DNA of 64,000 nucleotides from Paenibacillus koleovorans NBRC 103111 (GCF_004000845.1 NZ_BIMA01000024.1:1-64000), one strand, 5' to 3'; numbered from the stretch's first letter, positions 14,992 through 24,165 are shown. Made by a program: numbers and translations. Notes: generated from the letters alone by a model not told the origin.

Positions 14992-16776
14992 ATGAACGTT
15001 GTCGTATCGAGCTTAAACGCGAAATATATTCATACATGCCTCGCCCTGCGCTACCTGAAAGCGTTCTGCGGCGAGGAATTCGACGTGGCAATGGTCGAAT
15101 ATACGATCAAAGATCCGGCGATGAACATCGTTTCCGATCTTTTTCTTAAAAATCCCGAGGTTCTCGGCTTTTCGTGCTATATTTGGAATATCGAAGAGAC
15201 GATACAAGTAGTGAGGATGTTAAAAAAAATTAAACCGGAGCTGAAAATCGTCTTGGGCGGGCCTGAGGTTTCCTACGATACGGCGTATTGGATGGAGCGG
15301 GTGCCGGAGGTCGATTTTATCGTAATAGGTGAAGGAGAAGAGACGTTTCTTCATTTGCTGCGGGAGCTTCGGGACGAGCGGAAGTTTCATTTCGTATTCG
15401 GTCTCGCATACAGGTCCAAGGGAGAGGTTGTGATCAATCCCGGACGGCCCAAGCTGGATCTTGCTGCGATTCCATCCCCTCACCGGTTTGAAGAGGATTA
15501 CCCTGCATTAGCCAACCGGGTCGTTTATTTCGAGACGAGCCGCGGTTGCCCGTTCAGCTGCCAGTTCTGCTTGTCCAGCATCGAGGTTGGGGTTCGCTAC
15601 TTTGACATGGAGCGGACGAAAGCCGATCTGCTTCACTTGATACATTCCGGAGCGAAATTGATCAAATTCGTAGACCGGACGTTCAATATTAAGCGGGACT
15701 ATGCGATGGAAATTTTTGAGTTTCTGATCGCCAACCACGGCGGCTCTTGCGTCTTTCAGTTCGAGATTACGGCTGACATCATGCGTCCCGAGGTGCTGGA
15801 TTATTTGGCGGAACACGCTCCACCCGGCATTTTCCGGTTCGAGATCGGCGTACAATCTACTAATGACGCAACCAACGAGCTCGTGAAGCGCCGGCAAAAT
15901 TTCGCCAAGCTGACGCGCACGGTGACCAAGGTGAAGCAAAGCGGCAAGATCGACCAGCATCTGGACTTGATCGCCGGGCTGCCCGAGGAAGATTACGACT
16001 CATTCCGCAAGACGTTCAACGACGTGTTCGCCCTGGGGCCGGAGGAGCTGCAGCTCGGGTTCCTGAAAATGCTGCGCGGTACCGGACTTCGCCACGATGC
16101 GGACAAATACGGATATGTCTACATGGACAACGCCCCCTATGAGATTTTGGGCAACCGGATTCTGCCGTTTTCGGACATAGTGCGAATCAAGCGGGTGGAG
16201 GATGTGCTCGAGAAATACTGGAATGCTCACCGGATGGATCATACGGTCGGTTATTTGATCCGCGAGCATTTCGAATCGCCTTTCGATTTTTTCCAAACGT
16301 TCGGCGACTACTGGGAAACTCAAGGGTGGCAGCGCATCGGGCATCAGCTGGAGGATTTGTTCACACGGCTGCTGTCATTTCTCGAGTATCGAGGGACGCC
16401 TGGAATGGATGTTGTTGCAGGGCTGCTGAAGCTCGATTATTTCCTGAATCATAAGTACAAGCCGCGGAAAACGTGGTGGGCTGTGTCCTTGTCGAAGAGC
16501 GAGCAAACGGGATGGTTTCGCGCGATCGCCGAAGCCCCCGACTGTGTGGAAGATAAGAGCTTCGCGCAGCTCGGTCTGGAGGAGAAAGATTTGCACAAAC
16601 ATGCGTATTTGGAAACGGTGCCCTTCGATCTCCATGCTTACTTGACGACCGGCGCGATCGATTCCGCCAACCCGTCGCTGCTGATCGCTTATTTCGAGCC
16701 GGATTCCCGTTCCGCTTCCCGCATCTTCGCAGCGCCTCTGGACAGCGGCTTCAAGAGCGCCGTTACGGTCCAATAG
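14992..16776 (+). CDS. B12-binding domain radical SAM protein (DUF4080 type)
   Basis: A 594-residue BchE-like enzyme. Residues ~1-135 form a cobalamin-binding Rossmann fold (VLGFSCYIWNIEET, IVLGGPEVSY, DFIVIGEGEETFLHLL). The radical-SAM core has the 4Fe-4S motif CPFSCQFC near residue 187, preceded by ETSRG. The core continues through FEIGVQSTND and LIAGLPEEDYDSF. The C-terminal ~200 residues match the DUF4080 type of tail. The conserved DxHxxG cobalamin lower-ligand motif is not obvious, as in many class B relatives, so cobalamin may be bound base-off or lost. The reaction is unknown. ATG at 14992 follows GAAGAAGG; TTG 14983 is an alternative. Confidence 0.9.
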   Translation: MNVVVSSLNAKYIHTCLALRYLKAFCGEEFDVAMVEYTIKDPAMNIVSDLFLKNPEVLGFSCYIWNIEETIQVVRMLKKIKPELKIVLGGPEVSYDTAYWMERVPEVDFIVIGEGEETFLHLLRELRDERKFHFVFGLAYRSKGEVVINPGRPKLDLAAIPSPHRFEEDYPALANRVVYFETSRGCPFSCQFCLSSIEVGVRYFDMERTKADLLHLIHSGAKLIKFVDRTFNIKRDYAMEIFEFLIANHGGSCVFQFEITADIMRPEVLDYLAEHAPPGIFRFEIGVQSTNDATNELVKRRQNFAKLTRTVTKVKQSGKIDQHLDLIAGLPEEDYDSFRKTFNDVFALGPEELQLGFLKMLRGTGLRHDADKYGYVYMDNAPYEILGNRILPFSDIVRIKRVEDVLEKYWNAHRMDHTVGYLIREHFESPFDFFQTFGDYWETQGWQRIGHQLEDLFTRLLSFLEYRGTPGMDVVAGLLKLDYFLNHKYKPRKTWWAVSLSKSEQTGWFRAIAEAPDCVEDKSFAQLGLEEKDLHKHAYLETVPFDLHAYLTTGAIDSANPSLLIAYFEPDSRSASRIFAAPLDSGFKSAVTVQ

Positions 16777-16856
16777 CGCTCGGCGGAATGCCCGCATCGC
16801 CCCGTTTTCCAGAACCAACCTAGTGAGCCGACGCAGGAGAGGGTGAGTCGCCTATC

Positions 16857-18707
16857 GTGAAACCAATTCGACATTTGTTTCGTATTTCTACCTTTAAGGG
16901 TCGCGTTCGATTCTGGGTGGGGGCGCTCATTGTGGCGATGAGCTTGCTCATCGTGCTCTCCTTGTCTTTTCTTGTGTATAAGATTAAGGAAGATGAAACG
17001 GCGGTCTACCTGCAAGAGACTGTCGAGCTGCAAAGCCGGTTCATTGACAGGTGGAAGCGGGAGCGGTTGGTGGACGTTCGCAATCTGGCTGCGCTCTATA
17101 CCTCCTTCGATATTCAGGCTGACAAGGCGCGAGTCAAAACCGAGCTTGAGAACCTGTTAGAAGCTCAGATGGAATTCCGGTCGGTCTCCTTTGCGGATGC
17201 CTCTGGTGTCGTTAGGTGGAGTATTGGCGGAGCTGTAGGTACCAGTATGGCGAACCGCGATTATTTTTATCAGGTACAGAGCACGAAGAAGGAGTATATA
17301 TCCGAGCTGATCGAGAAGCGCAACGTCGGCGAATCGGTTGTTGTCTTCGCGGTGCCCGTGATGAGAGGCGAACAATTCCAAGGCGTCGTAGCCGCGGAGG
17401 TAAGCCTGGAGCTGCTGATCCGCTTGATCAGGGAGATTCAGCCGAGATCCTCGGTCGATACGTATATCTTGAACTTTGAAGGATACTTGCTGACCGGGAC
17501 CGATTCGGTGGCTGCGACCACCCCGGTTTCGACAGCTACGGCTCTGGGCCGCAAGTTCGATACTGCCGTCCTGGAGCGTGCCCTTGCCGGTCGGCAGGAG
17601 AAATCGGCTTATCGGAATCTGGAAGGGGTGAAGGTGTTCGGGGCTTTCGCCTGGACGCCGGATCGGTCGTGGATACTGGTAGCCGAGATTCCGCATGTGG
17701 AAGTATTCGAGCCCTATTACACGTTGATCAAGCTCATGTTCGCGATTACATTGATCGTCTTGATGGTAAGCTACGTGATCGCCATCGGCTTGACGAGCAA
17801 GATGGAGATGCTGATCGAGCATTTGCGCCAAGGGACGAAGCATATTCGGGAAGGCCACTATGGGCACCAGATCGACCAGAGCTTGATCAATTCTGCACCG
17901 GCCGAGCTTCGGGAGCTGTCCGAGAATTTCAATGTGATGTCGGAAAAATTGAAATCCACTGTAGTGCTTCTCGAAGAATCGGCTGTCATCGACCATCTGA
18001 CCGAAGTGTACAACCGCCGGTTCCTGATGAACGAGGGGAACAAAATGCAGATGGCGGCGATGCGGGCGGGCAGCCCGTGCTGCATTCTGCTGATCGATGC
18101 CGACTACTTCAAATCGATTAACGATCGATACGGCCATCTCGTCGGCGACCGGGTGCTGCGGCATATCGCGACGGTGCTGATCGGCTGCGTCCGCACATCC
18201 GATGTCGTCGCGCGTTATGGCGGCGAGGAGTTCGTCGTGCTGGCGATGAATTGCGACCTGCAGCAAGGTCAGGAGCTGGCTGAGCGGATCCGCGCTTGGA
18301 TCGAGAACTCCCCGTACCGGGAAGATTCGTTCACGATCCGGATCAGCGTCAGCATCGGCGTCACGCAGAACAGCCGCACCCGCAAGTTCGGCACGAACGT
18401 GCTGGAGGATATGATCGAGCGCGCCGACAAGGCGTTATACAAGGCGAAGCATCGCGGCCGCAACCGGGTCGTGGCGGAGAGCGACGAGCTGGAGGAGGCG
18501 GACTCCGATCCGTTGCAGGCGGAGCCCGGGTATAGCCGCAGGCGAGGGCAGGATCGGCTTCCTGCGAGTGAGAGCAAGGAGAAGAGCAAGGGCTCGAAAG
18601 AGGCTTCGGACGGGAAAGAAGGTGCCGCCGGAGACGGGGATGCTCCTTCACAAGGTTCGGAGGCATCTGGGAAGCCCTCAGGCGACGGTGGAGACGGCGG
18701 CGATTGA
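16857..18707 (+). CDS. Membrane diguanylate cyclase with extracellular Cache-like sensor
   Basis: A 616-residue c-di-GMP synthase. Residues ~20-42 and ~290-312 are membrane helices flanking a ~245-residue extracytoplasmic double-Cache-like sensor (RDYFYQVQSTKKEYISE, VVVFAVPVMR). A HAMP-like segment (LRQGTKHIREGHYGHQI) leads to a GGDEF domain with the active-site motif RYGGEEF. The product-inhibition I-site RTSD lies exactly five residues before GGEEF, so feedback control is expected. The last ~75 residues are a low-complexity Ser/Gly/Lys/Glu tail (KEKSKGSKEASDGKEG), unusual for the family. GTG start with AGGAGAGGG about twelve bases upstream. The stimulus is unknown. Confidence 0.93.
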   Translation: MKPIRHLFRISTFKGRVRFWVGALIVAMSLLIVLSLSFLVYKIKEDETAVYLQETVELQSRFIDRWKRERLVDVRNLAALYTSFDIQADKARVKTELENLLEAQMEFRSVSFADASGVVRWSIGGAVGTSMANRDYFYQVQSTKKEYISELIEKRNVGESVVVFAVPVMRGEQFQGVVAAEVSLELLIRLIREIQPRSSVDTYILNFEGYLLTGTDSVAATTPVSTATALGRKFDTAVLERALAGRQEKSAYRNLEGVKVFGAFAWTPDRSWILVAEIPHVEVFEPYYTLIKLMFAITLIVLMVSYVIAIGLTSKMEMLIEHLRQGTKHIREGHYGHQIDQSLINSAPAELRELSENFNVMSEKLKSTVVLLEESAVIDHLTEVYNRRFLMNEGNKMQMAAMRAGSPCCILLIDADYFKSINDRYGHLVGDRVLRHIATVLIGCVRTSDVVARYGGEEFVVLAMNCDLQQGQELAERIRAWIENSPYREDSFTIRISVSIGVTQNSRTRKFGTNVLEDMIERADKALYKAKHRGRNRVVAESDELEEADSDPLQAEPGYSRRRGQDRLPASESKEKSKGSKEASDGKEGAAGDGDAPSQGSEASGKPSGDGGDGGD

Positions 18708-18736
18708 GGCCGACGGTTAGATAGGAGGAGCCGAAT

Positions 18737-19501
18737 GTGAGTGGTAGAGGTCGCGAAGAGCGGCTTGGGCGGCAGCGTGTGGCGGTAATAGCCGGGTCTA
18801 CGGGTTTGATCGGGACGCAGTTGGTCCGGTTGCTGCAGCAGCAGCGGGCCGTGTATAGCCGAGTGATCGTGCTGACCCGCCGACCTCTGCCTGCCGAGGT
18901 TCTGGCGAGCAAGTCGCCGGTACCGCTCGAGCAGCGGGTGATTGACTTCAATCGGCTGACGGAAGCGTTTCCCGACGGCTCAGAGGTGTTGACCGACGCA
19001 GACGTGTACTGCGCGCTCGGCACGACGATCAAGAAAGCCGGCTCGCAAGCTGAGTTCCGGCTGGTCGACTATGAGTATCCGCTGGAGCTCGGGCGTCTGG
19101 CTTCGCAGTTCAGCGCCGCGAGGTTCCTGATCGTGACGGCGATGGGGGCGGATGCGCGTTCGCGGATTTTCTACAACCGGGTGAAGGGCGAGGTCGAGCG
19201 GGAGCTGCGCGCGCTCGAGTTGCAGGCGCTGCGCATCTTCCGTCCGTCGCTCCTGCTCGGGGAGCGGGAGGAGCACCGCACCGGCGAACGTATCGCCGTT
19301 GCTCTGGCGCCGCTGATGAACCTGCTGCTGCGAGGCCCGCTGGCGAAGTACAAGCCGATCGAAGGCTTGGCCGTGGCGCAGGGGATGACTGCGGCGGCGA
19401 CAGCCGGGTTTGATGTCGGTGTGGGTGAAGGTGAGTCTGCGACGATCGTGTTCGAGTCGGATCAAATTGCAGCGCTTGCACGCGCGTGGTTCTCTCGCTA
19501 G
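18737..19501 (+). CDS. NAD(P)-binding Rossmann protein, atypical SDR
   Basis: A 254-residue atypical short-chain dehydrogenase-like protein of the HTATIP2/NAD(P)H-binding type. The dinucleotide motif GSTGLIGTQL (~20-29) and VIVLTRRPL are clear. DADVYCALGTTIKKAGSQAEFRLVDYEYP and LIVTAMGADARSRIFYNRVKGEVE match this family, with YNRVKGE holding the YxxxK-type residues. Starts at GTG 18737 after ATAGGAGGAGCC. It follows the cyclase gene by only 29 bases and may be co-transcribed. The substrate is unknown. Confidence 0.88.
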   Translation: MSGRGREERLGRQRVAVIAGSTGLIGTQLVRLLQQQRAVYSRVIVLTRRPLPAEVLASKSPVPLEQRVIDFNRLTEAFPDGSEVLTDADVYCALGTTIKKAGSQAEFRLVDYEYPLELGRLASQFSAARFLIVTAMGADARSRIFYNRVKGEVERELRALELQALRIFRPSLLLGEREEHRTGERIAVALAPLMNLLLRGPLAKYKPIEGLAVAQGMTAAATAGFDVGVGEGESATIVFESDQIAALARAWFSR

Positions 19502-19517
19502 CCGATAGGCAGCTTCT

Positions 19518-19597
19518 AAAAAAGCTCCGTCTCCCGCCGATGCGCGAGCCGGTTGATCCGGCCTCCGCTCGGGTGGAGAAGGAGCTTTCTCTTTTGG
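19518..19597. terminator. Bidirectional terminator
   Basis: AAAAAAGCTCC..CTCCC on the left pairs with GGGTGGAG..GGAGCTTTCTCTTTT on the right, with an inner GCCGG/CCGGC hairpin. It lies between convergent genes. Confidence 0.65.
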
Positions 19598-19622
19598 TGC
19601 GTGTGCTGCCGTGGTTTCAAGG

Positions 19623-19946
19623 TCACCCGCCGAAAGCGTCCCGGAAATGCCTGGACAGGTGAGCCTGTTCGACATTCCACAGCTCGGCGATTTCGGAGCA
19701 GACATTCTCGTCCCACCAATCGCAGAGCAGCTTGCGGTTGCTGCCGTTGTCGACGATGAACTGCAGGTTCAGCACTACTTTTTTCAGGTACAAGTCTTCG
19801 GCGGCTACGAGCTGGGCGGGGGGAATCCATATTTTCATCCGCTTCACCGTCCGGTACAATTCGTTGTTGCAGGCCCGTCTGAGCTTGCGCAGCGTCGGTA
19901 AAGCGTTTTTATGCTTCTCGTTTGTCGGTTGCACGCTTCGGGTCAC
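19623..19946 (-). CDS. Small conserved hypothetical protein
   Basis: A 107-residue protein resembling short Paenibacillus proteins sometimes labelled dehydrogenase without evidence. Recognisable segments are ALPTLRKLRRACNNELYRTVKR, KIWIPPAQLVAAEDLYLKKV and LLCDWWDENVCSEIAELW. Trp and Cys are conserved-looking near the C-terminus, but no cofactor motif exists. I chose GTG 19946, which has GGAGAGG just upstream; ATG 19964 is an alternative without an RBS. The function is unknown. Confidence 0.65.
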   Translation of the reverse strand: MTRSVQPTNEKHKNALPTLRKLRRACNNELYRTVKRMKIWIPPAQLVAAEDLYLKKVVLNLQFIVDNGSNRKLLCDWWDENVCSEIAELWNVEQAHLSRHFRDAFGG

Positions 19947-20000
19947 ATCCTCTCCGTACCACATTATGCAGCAGGGAGACGATAGGCTACTCGGCAGAGG

Positions 20001-20447
20001 CTAGTCGACGACAATGTATCCGATCATCGGTCCGTTATGGTTCATGTCGGGGTGGGTGAGGCAGATGATGCGGTATACGCCTTCTTTTTCAATTTGGAGC
20101 GGGACGATCGTTTCTTTCCCTTGTTTGACCTCACCCTTGATTTGGGTGCCTTCGATGATAAAGGGGTGGCTGGCGCCGTTCACGCCGCGGATGCTCAGCT
20201 TCACCTTCTCGCCCTTGTCGACGTAGATCGTCCCGGGATCCCAGCGGTAAGCTTCGAGCTTCGTTCCGTCCGGCATCGTGGCGTTGAACTCGCCGGTCAC
20301 CAGGTGGATGACGCGTTCCTCCCGCATCGCTCCGGTTGCCGCGCGCAGCTCGTTGCGCTGGAAGTACAGGATGGCGGCGGCTGCCAATATGGCGATGCCG
20401 AGCGTCAGGATCAGATGCTTGCGGTGAATGACATAGAATTTGGTCAT
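20001..20447 (-). CDS. Membrane-anchored cupredoxin-domain protein
   Basis: A 148-residue protein with one N-terminal signal anchor (LILTLGIAILAAAAILYF, ~13-30) and an extracytoplasmic cupredoxin domain. The likely copper ligands are His in GASHPFII and Cys, His, Met in CLTHPDM, close to the pattern of blue-copper and CoxII-like proteins. A further HNGPM motif follows. GAAGGAG precedes the ATG by about ten bases. It may carry electrons or bind copper at the cell surface. No oxidase genes are adjacent, so the partner is unknown. Confidence 0.85.
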   Translation of the reverse strand: MTKFYVIHRKHLILTLGIAILAAAAILYFQRNELRAATGAMREERVIHLVTGEFNATMPDGTKLEAYRWDPGTIYVDKGEKVKLSIRGVNGASHPFIIEGTQIKGEVKQGKETIVPLQIEKEGVYRIICLTHPDMNHNGPMIGYIVVD

Positions 20448-20631
20448 CGGACTTGATCTCCTTCTCGGTATGATCAGGCGCTGGCGATGCGGCCTGTCCT
20501 TCCTCCTATTACTTATGCGGGGGCTTGTCGCCTCATGACTGGGCCGGATGCTGGGTGGGGGATAATTATGGTAGAATACATGTAGGCTCTGGAAGCAATT
20601 TATTTCATAGGAAAGTAGGCTTGCTAACGTT

Positions 20632-21759
20632 ATGATGGATTTCCTTCACCAAATCGTCGATTCGGTCATGTCCTGGATCACGCATCTCGGGCATTGGGGC
20701 ATTATGCTGGGTTTGATGATCGAAATTATTCCGAGTGAAATCGTACTCGCGTTCGGCGGATATCTCGTGTCTACGGGCGATATCAACTTCTGGATGGCGG
20801 TGCTGTTCGGCGTCATCGGCGGCGTTATTGCGCAGATTTTCGTGTATTGGATCGGGCGTTACGGCGGCAGGCCGTTTCTGGAAAGGTACGGCAAATATAT
20901 TTTCATCACCAAGCATCACATCGACGTCTCCGAGGATTGGTTCAATAAATATGGGACCGGCGTGATCTTCACGGCTCGTTTCATCCCGGTCGTACGCCAT
21001 GCGATCTCGATCCCGGCGGGAATCGTGCGGATGCCATTGATGAAATTTACGATATTGACGACGCTGGCTATTATCCCTTGGTCGATTCTTTTCGTGTACC
21101 TAGGTAAGACGCTGGGCGAAAATTGGAAAACGATCGATGAGAAAGCGGCGCCTTATGTGCACTGGCTCATGTATGCGGCGATTGCGGCAATCGTGCTGTA
21201 CGTGGCGTACAAGCTATGGAAGCGCGGCAAAAAGAAGTCTTATAGCCAAGGCTACGAGACTTCCGAGAAGCAGCATACGGCTCAAAAGCTGCGGTCGCTC
21301 GGCGCCGATTATCGCGTGCTGAACACGCTGACGGTTCGCTCGAGCAGCTCCTCGCAGTCGATCGACCACGTTGTGGTCGGGCCGAACGGGGTGTTCCACG
21401 TCGACACGAAGTGGAGCACGGGCAATGTGTATTTGGCGGAGCCTGCGGACGCGGCGCTCTCGGTAGGCGAAGCGGGCGCGGCCAAGCCGGGCGAGGATCC
21501 GACGGCGCAGCTGTACCGTCACGAGTTCGCGCTGAAGGAGCTGCTGCGGGAGCAGCAGCTGCAGGCCGACGTCGTCGGCATTTTGCTGTACCCGCACCCG
21601 GAGGTGCGCCTGATCGGCAAGAGCCCGGCGTTCGCAGCGATGAAGCCGGATCAGCTGGTGGCGTACATCCAGGCTTCTAAGCCGAAGCATCCGCTAAGCC
21701 AGGAGCAGGTCGCCGAGATTGCGAAGCAGATCGAGAACCGCAGCAAGCCGGTTCGGTAG
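20632..21759 (+). CDS. DedA-family membrane protein fused to a NERD domain
   Basis: A 375-residue fusion. Residues ~1-170 are a DedA/SNARE-associated membrane protein: IEIIPSEIVLAFGGYLV, FVYWIGRYGGRPFLERYGKY and the conserved FTARFIPVVRHAISIPAGIVRM. DedA proteins flip phospholipids or undecaprenyl phosphate in characterised cases. After a last helix (~183-200) and a Lys-rich linker comes a NERD domain (~215-330): GADYRVLNTLTV, SIDHVVVGPNGVFHVDTK. NERD is a nuclease-related fold, and the acidic Asp and Lys of IDHVVVGPNGVFHVDTK are in place. The two domains are in one frame with no stop. The purpose of a cytoplasmic nuclease-like domain on a lipid scramblase-like protein is unknown. Confidence 0.9.
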   Translation: MMDFLHQIVDSVMSWITHLGHWGIMLGLMIEIIPSEIVLAFGGYLVSTGDINFWMAVLFGVIGGVIAQIFVYWIGRYGGRPFLERYGKYIFITKHHIDVSEDWFNKYGTGVIFTARFIPVVRHAISIPAGIVRMPLMKFTILTTLAIIPWSILFVYLGKTLGENWKTIDEKAAPYVHWLMYAAIAAIVLYVAYKLWKRGKKKSYSQGYETSEKQHTAQKLRSLGADYRVLNTLTVRSSSSSQSIDHVVVGPNGVFHVDTKWSTGNVYLAEPADAALSVGEAGAAKPGEDPTAQLYRHEFALKELLREQQLQADVVGILLYPHPEVRLIGKSPAFAAMKPDQLVAYIQASKPKHPLSQEQVAEIAKQIENRSKPVR

Positions 21760-21858
21760 TGGCGATTGGTGCAGACGGTCGGATTTTGCTAATATAGAAG
21801 GATGGAATTCAATATTAGGGCGGTCTTCTGGACTTGCCCGACCGGGAGGGTACATACG

Positions 21859-22428
21859 ATGAGCACCAACAACTTGTCGGCCAAAATTGGCAAAGGCTTG
21901 ACGCCTTCGCAGTTCGTCGAGGCGATGACGAAGAACCAGGAGCGGTTCCATGAGCTGCAGAGCGGCTTTGAGTGGGGAAGCGAGGTTGACAAGAGCTTCT
22001 ACGAATCGCTCAGCAACCGGGATGACTTGCGCTGCTTGATTCTGGCTTCGGACTGGTGCGGCGACGTCGTGCGCAACGTGCCTGTCGTGTTCCGCGCGCT
22101 GGAGAATTCGGGTATTCCGGTTGAAGTGCTGATCATGGAAGAGCACACGGAAACTATGGATCAATTCCTGACGATGGGCGGACGGGCGATTCCGATCGTG
22201 ATCTTCGTGGACACCGGCGGTTTCGTGCTGGGCCAATGGGGACCGCGTCCGAAGCATGTCCAGGCCGTTATGACGGCGTTCAAGCAAGCGAACCCGGACC
22301 GCCATGCACCGGACTACGACGAGAAGATCAAGGTGGCCCGCACCGAGATGATGGCGCAATACGGGGAAGGCACGGCTTATCAGCAAGTGATCGTTCGCGA
22401 GCTGCGGGAGCTGCTGTCGCAGTTCTGA
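21859..22428 (+). CDS. Thioredoxin-fold protein with WCGD motif
   Basis: A 189-residue protein of the Thioredoxin_9 type. The core ILASDWCGDVVRNVPVVFRALE has a single Cys in WCGDV, so it cannot form the classic CxxC disulfide. The cis-Pro loop appears in GRAIPIVIFVD. The ATG at 21859 has CCGGGAGGG upstream; an earlier in-frame ATG at 21802 lacks one. It ends 17 bases before the metallo-beta-lactamase gene, so the two are probably co-transcribed. Role in thiol redox or another reaction is unknown. Confidence 0.85.
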   Translation: MSTNNLSAKIGKGLTPSQFVEAMTKNQERFHELQSGFEWGSEVDKSFYESLSNRDDLRCLILASDWCGDVVRNVPVVFRALENSGIPVEVLIMEEHTETMDQFLTMGGRAIPIVIFVDTGGFVLGQWGPRPKHVQAVMTAFKQANPDRHAPDYDEKIKVARTEMMAQYGEGTAYQQVIVRELRELLSQF

Positions 22429-22445
22429 ATGTTGCGGGAGGCGCT

Positions 22446-23072
22446 ATGCTGAAGATTGAGAAATTCGAGCTGGGACCGGTTCAGACGAATGCGTACTTGC
22501 TCAGCACGGAGGACGGGAGCCGCGGCGTCGTCATCGACCCGGGGATGAACCCGAAGCCGCTTCTGAAGCGCATCGAGGGGATGCAGATCGAGGCGATTCT
22601 GCTCACCCACGCGCATTTCGATCACATCGGCGGCGTGGACGAGATTCGCAAGTGGAAGGGCTGCCCGGTTTACTTGCACGATGCGGAGGCCGACTGGCTG
22701 ACGGATGCGCGCAAGAACGGATCGGCACGGTGGCCGGAGCTTGGGGCTCTGATCGAGAGCGAGCCGGCGGACTATGCACTGGACGAGGGTATGACGCTCG
22801 AGGTGCTCGGCGAGCGGCTGCAGGTGTTCCACACGCCGGGGCATTCGCCCGGGAGTGTGAGCTTTCTGTACGCGAACAAGTATTTGTTCAGCGGCGATGT
22901 GCTGTTCCGGCTGTCGGTTGGCCGGACCGATCTGACGGGCGGCAGCGAGCGGGTGCTGCTGGAGACGATCCACGGCAAGCTGTTCGAGCTGGCCGACGAC
23001 GTTGTCGTCTACCCCGGCCACGGCGGCAAGACGACGATCGGGTATGAGCGCGAGCATAATCCCTATGTTTGA
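22446..23072 (+). CDS. MBL-fold hydrolase (glyoxalase II-like, YqgX type)
   Basis: A 208-residue zinc hydrolase of the metallo-beta-lactamase fold. Metal ligands are visible: THAHFDHIGG (HxHxDH), His in HTPGHSPGS, Asp in FSGDVLF and His in VYPGHGGKT. The size and order match YqgX/GloB-like thioester hydrolases of Bacillales, which have been linked to bacillithiol or methylglyoxal detoxification. GCGGGAGG lies just before the ATG at 22446. A strong terminator follows. Confidence 0.92.
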   Translation: MLKIEKFELGPVQTNAYLLSTEDGSRGVVIDPGMNPKPLLKRIEGMQIEAILLTHAHFDHIGGVDEIRKWKGCPVYLHDAEADWLTDARKNGSARWPELGALIESEPADYALDEGMTLEVLGERLQVFHTPGHSPGSVSFLYANKYLFSGDVLFRLSVGRTDLTGGSERVLLETIHGKLFELADDVVVYPGHGGKTTIGYEREHNPYV

Positions 23073-23084
23073 CTGGTTGGTGGG

Positions 23085-23122
23085 AATCGGACTGGAGCAG
23101 TTGGCTCCAGTCCGATTTTTTG
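23085..23122. terminator. Strong bidirectional terminator
   Basis: AATCGGACTGGAGC pairs with GCTCCAGTCCGATT and is followed by TTTTTG. It separates two convergent genes. Confidence 0.92.
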
Positions 23123-23140
23123 TCGAGCGGCGGCGTGCCG

Positions 23141-24037
23141 CTATTTACAGAGAAAGTCCGCCAGCTCCAGCGAGAACAACGCGGCCGCATGAGACTGTGC
23201 CCCCTCGGGCATCGTAACGACACCGATGGATCTAGCGGGAATCAGCTCCACCGCGCGCAGCTCGAACAGTCGGCCGTCGGCGAGCTCTTCCACCACGAAC
23301 TCACGGGTCGTGAGGGCGACTCCCATGTCCCTGCGCACGAACTCGAGGAGCAGGTCGACGCTGCCGAGTTCGATGTCCGGGACGAGCGAGAGGCCGTAGC
23401 TGTGCAGCAGCGCATGGAGATAGGCGCTAGTCCGGCTATGAGCCGAGAGGGTGACGAACGGATGCCGGATGAGCTCGGCGAGCGAAATCGGACCATTCCC
23501 AAGCTGTCGCGCTAGGGCCGGGCCTGCGATAAAACAGCTCTCCAGCTCGCGTGAGGCGAGGACATTCACATGGGCCCCGTCCTCCGCCGGTAGATGGACG
23601 ATTGCGCAGTCGATCTCACGTTTCACGAGCCGTGAAGTGAGTTCGGCGCTTTTCCCGTGAGAAAGCAGGATGCGGATGCCGGGGTGAGCCCTGCGGAATC
23701 GCTCCAGGAACGGCAGGGCGAAATGCTTGCACAACGAGTCGCTGGCTCCCAGCCTCACAACCCCGGAGGCAAACGTCTTCATCTCTCCGATTTTGCGCTC
23801 CCCCGCCTGCAGCAGCCGGTACGCCTGCTCCACGAAGTGAAACAGCGCCTGGCCTTCGCCGGTCAGCTCCACGCCCTTCGCCTTTCGCTCCAGCAGCCGA
23901 ACGCCCAATTGCTCTTCCAGCTGTTTGATCGCGTAGCTGGCGCTCGGCTGGGTGATGTACAGCTCTTGCGCCGCTTTTGTCAGGCTGCCGCTCAGCGCCG
24001 CTTGGTAGAATACTTTGTAATAATCCATTGTACTCAT
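23141..24037 (-). CDS. LysR-family transcriptional regulator
   Basis: A 298-residue LysR regulator. The N-terminal winged helix is canonical: MDYYKVFYQAALSGSLTKAA, LYITQPSASYAIKQLEEQLG and LLERKAKGVELTGEGQALF. The rest is the two-lobed effector domain. It is divergent from aroA with 128 bases between start codons, an AT-rich shared promoter region, so regulation of aroA and of itself is the simplest reading. The effector is unknown. Confidence 0.93.
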   Translation of the reverse strand: MSTMDYYKVFYQAALSGSLTKAAQELYITQPSASYAIKQLEEQLGVRLLERKAKGVELTGEGQALFHFVEQAYRLLQAGERKIGEMKTFASGVVRLGASDSLCKHFALPFLERFRRAHPGIRILLSHGKSAELTSRLVKREIDCAIVHLPAEDGAHVNVLASRELESCFIAGPALARQLGNGPISLAELIRHPFVTLSAHSRTSAYLHALLHSYGLSLVPDIELGSVDLLLEFVRRDMGVALTTREFVVEELADGRLFELRAVELIPARSIGVVTMPEGAQSHAAALFSLELADFLCK

Positions 24038-24135
24038 CAGACATTAATCCTCTCTATGGAATGAATACAAAATTTTAATTTTATCTATACCAATACTCCT
24101 TTTATACTATAGAAAAAGAACCCTTAAGGCAATTG

Positions 24136-24149
24136 TTGTTGGCCAACAA
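24136..24149. promoter_or_regulatory. 14-bp perfect palindrome upstream of aroA
   Basis: TTGTTGGCCAACAA is a perfect palindrome ending 16 bases before the aroA start, enclosed by CCCTT/AAGGG. It could be an operator or an RNA hairpin that masks the RBS. Confidence 0.35.
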
Positions 24150-24165
24150 GGGAAAGGAGACGCGT

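Noticed and set aside
21884-22000. The WCGDV motif in the thioredoxin-fold protein as a lost catalytic Cys
   Set aside because: A single Cys in a WCGD context is usual for this subfamily, so it is not treated as a defect.
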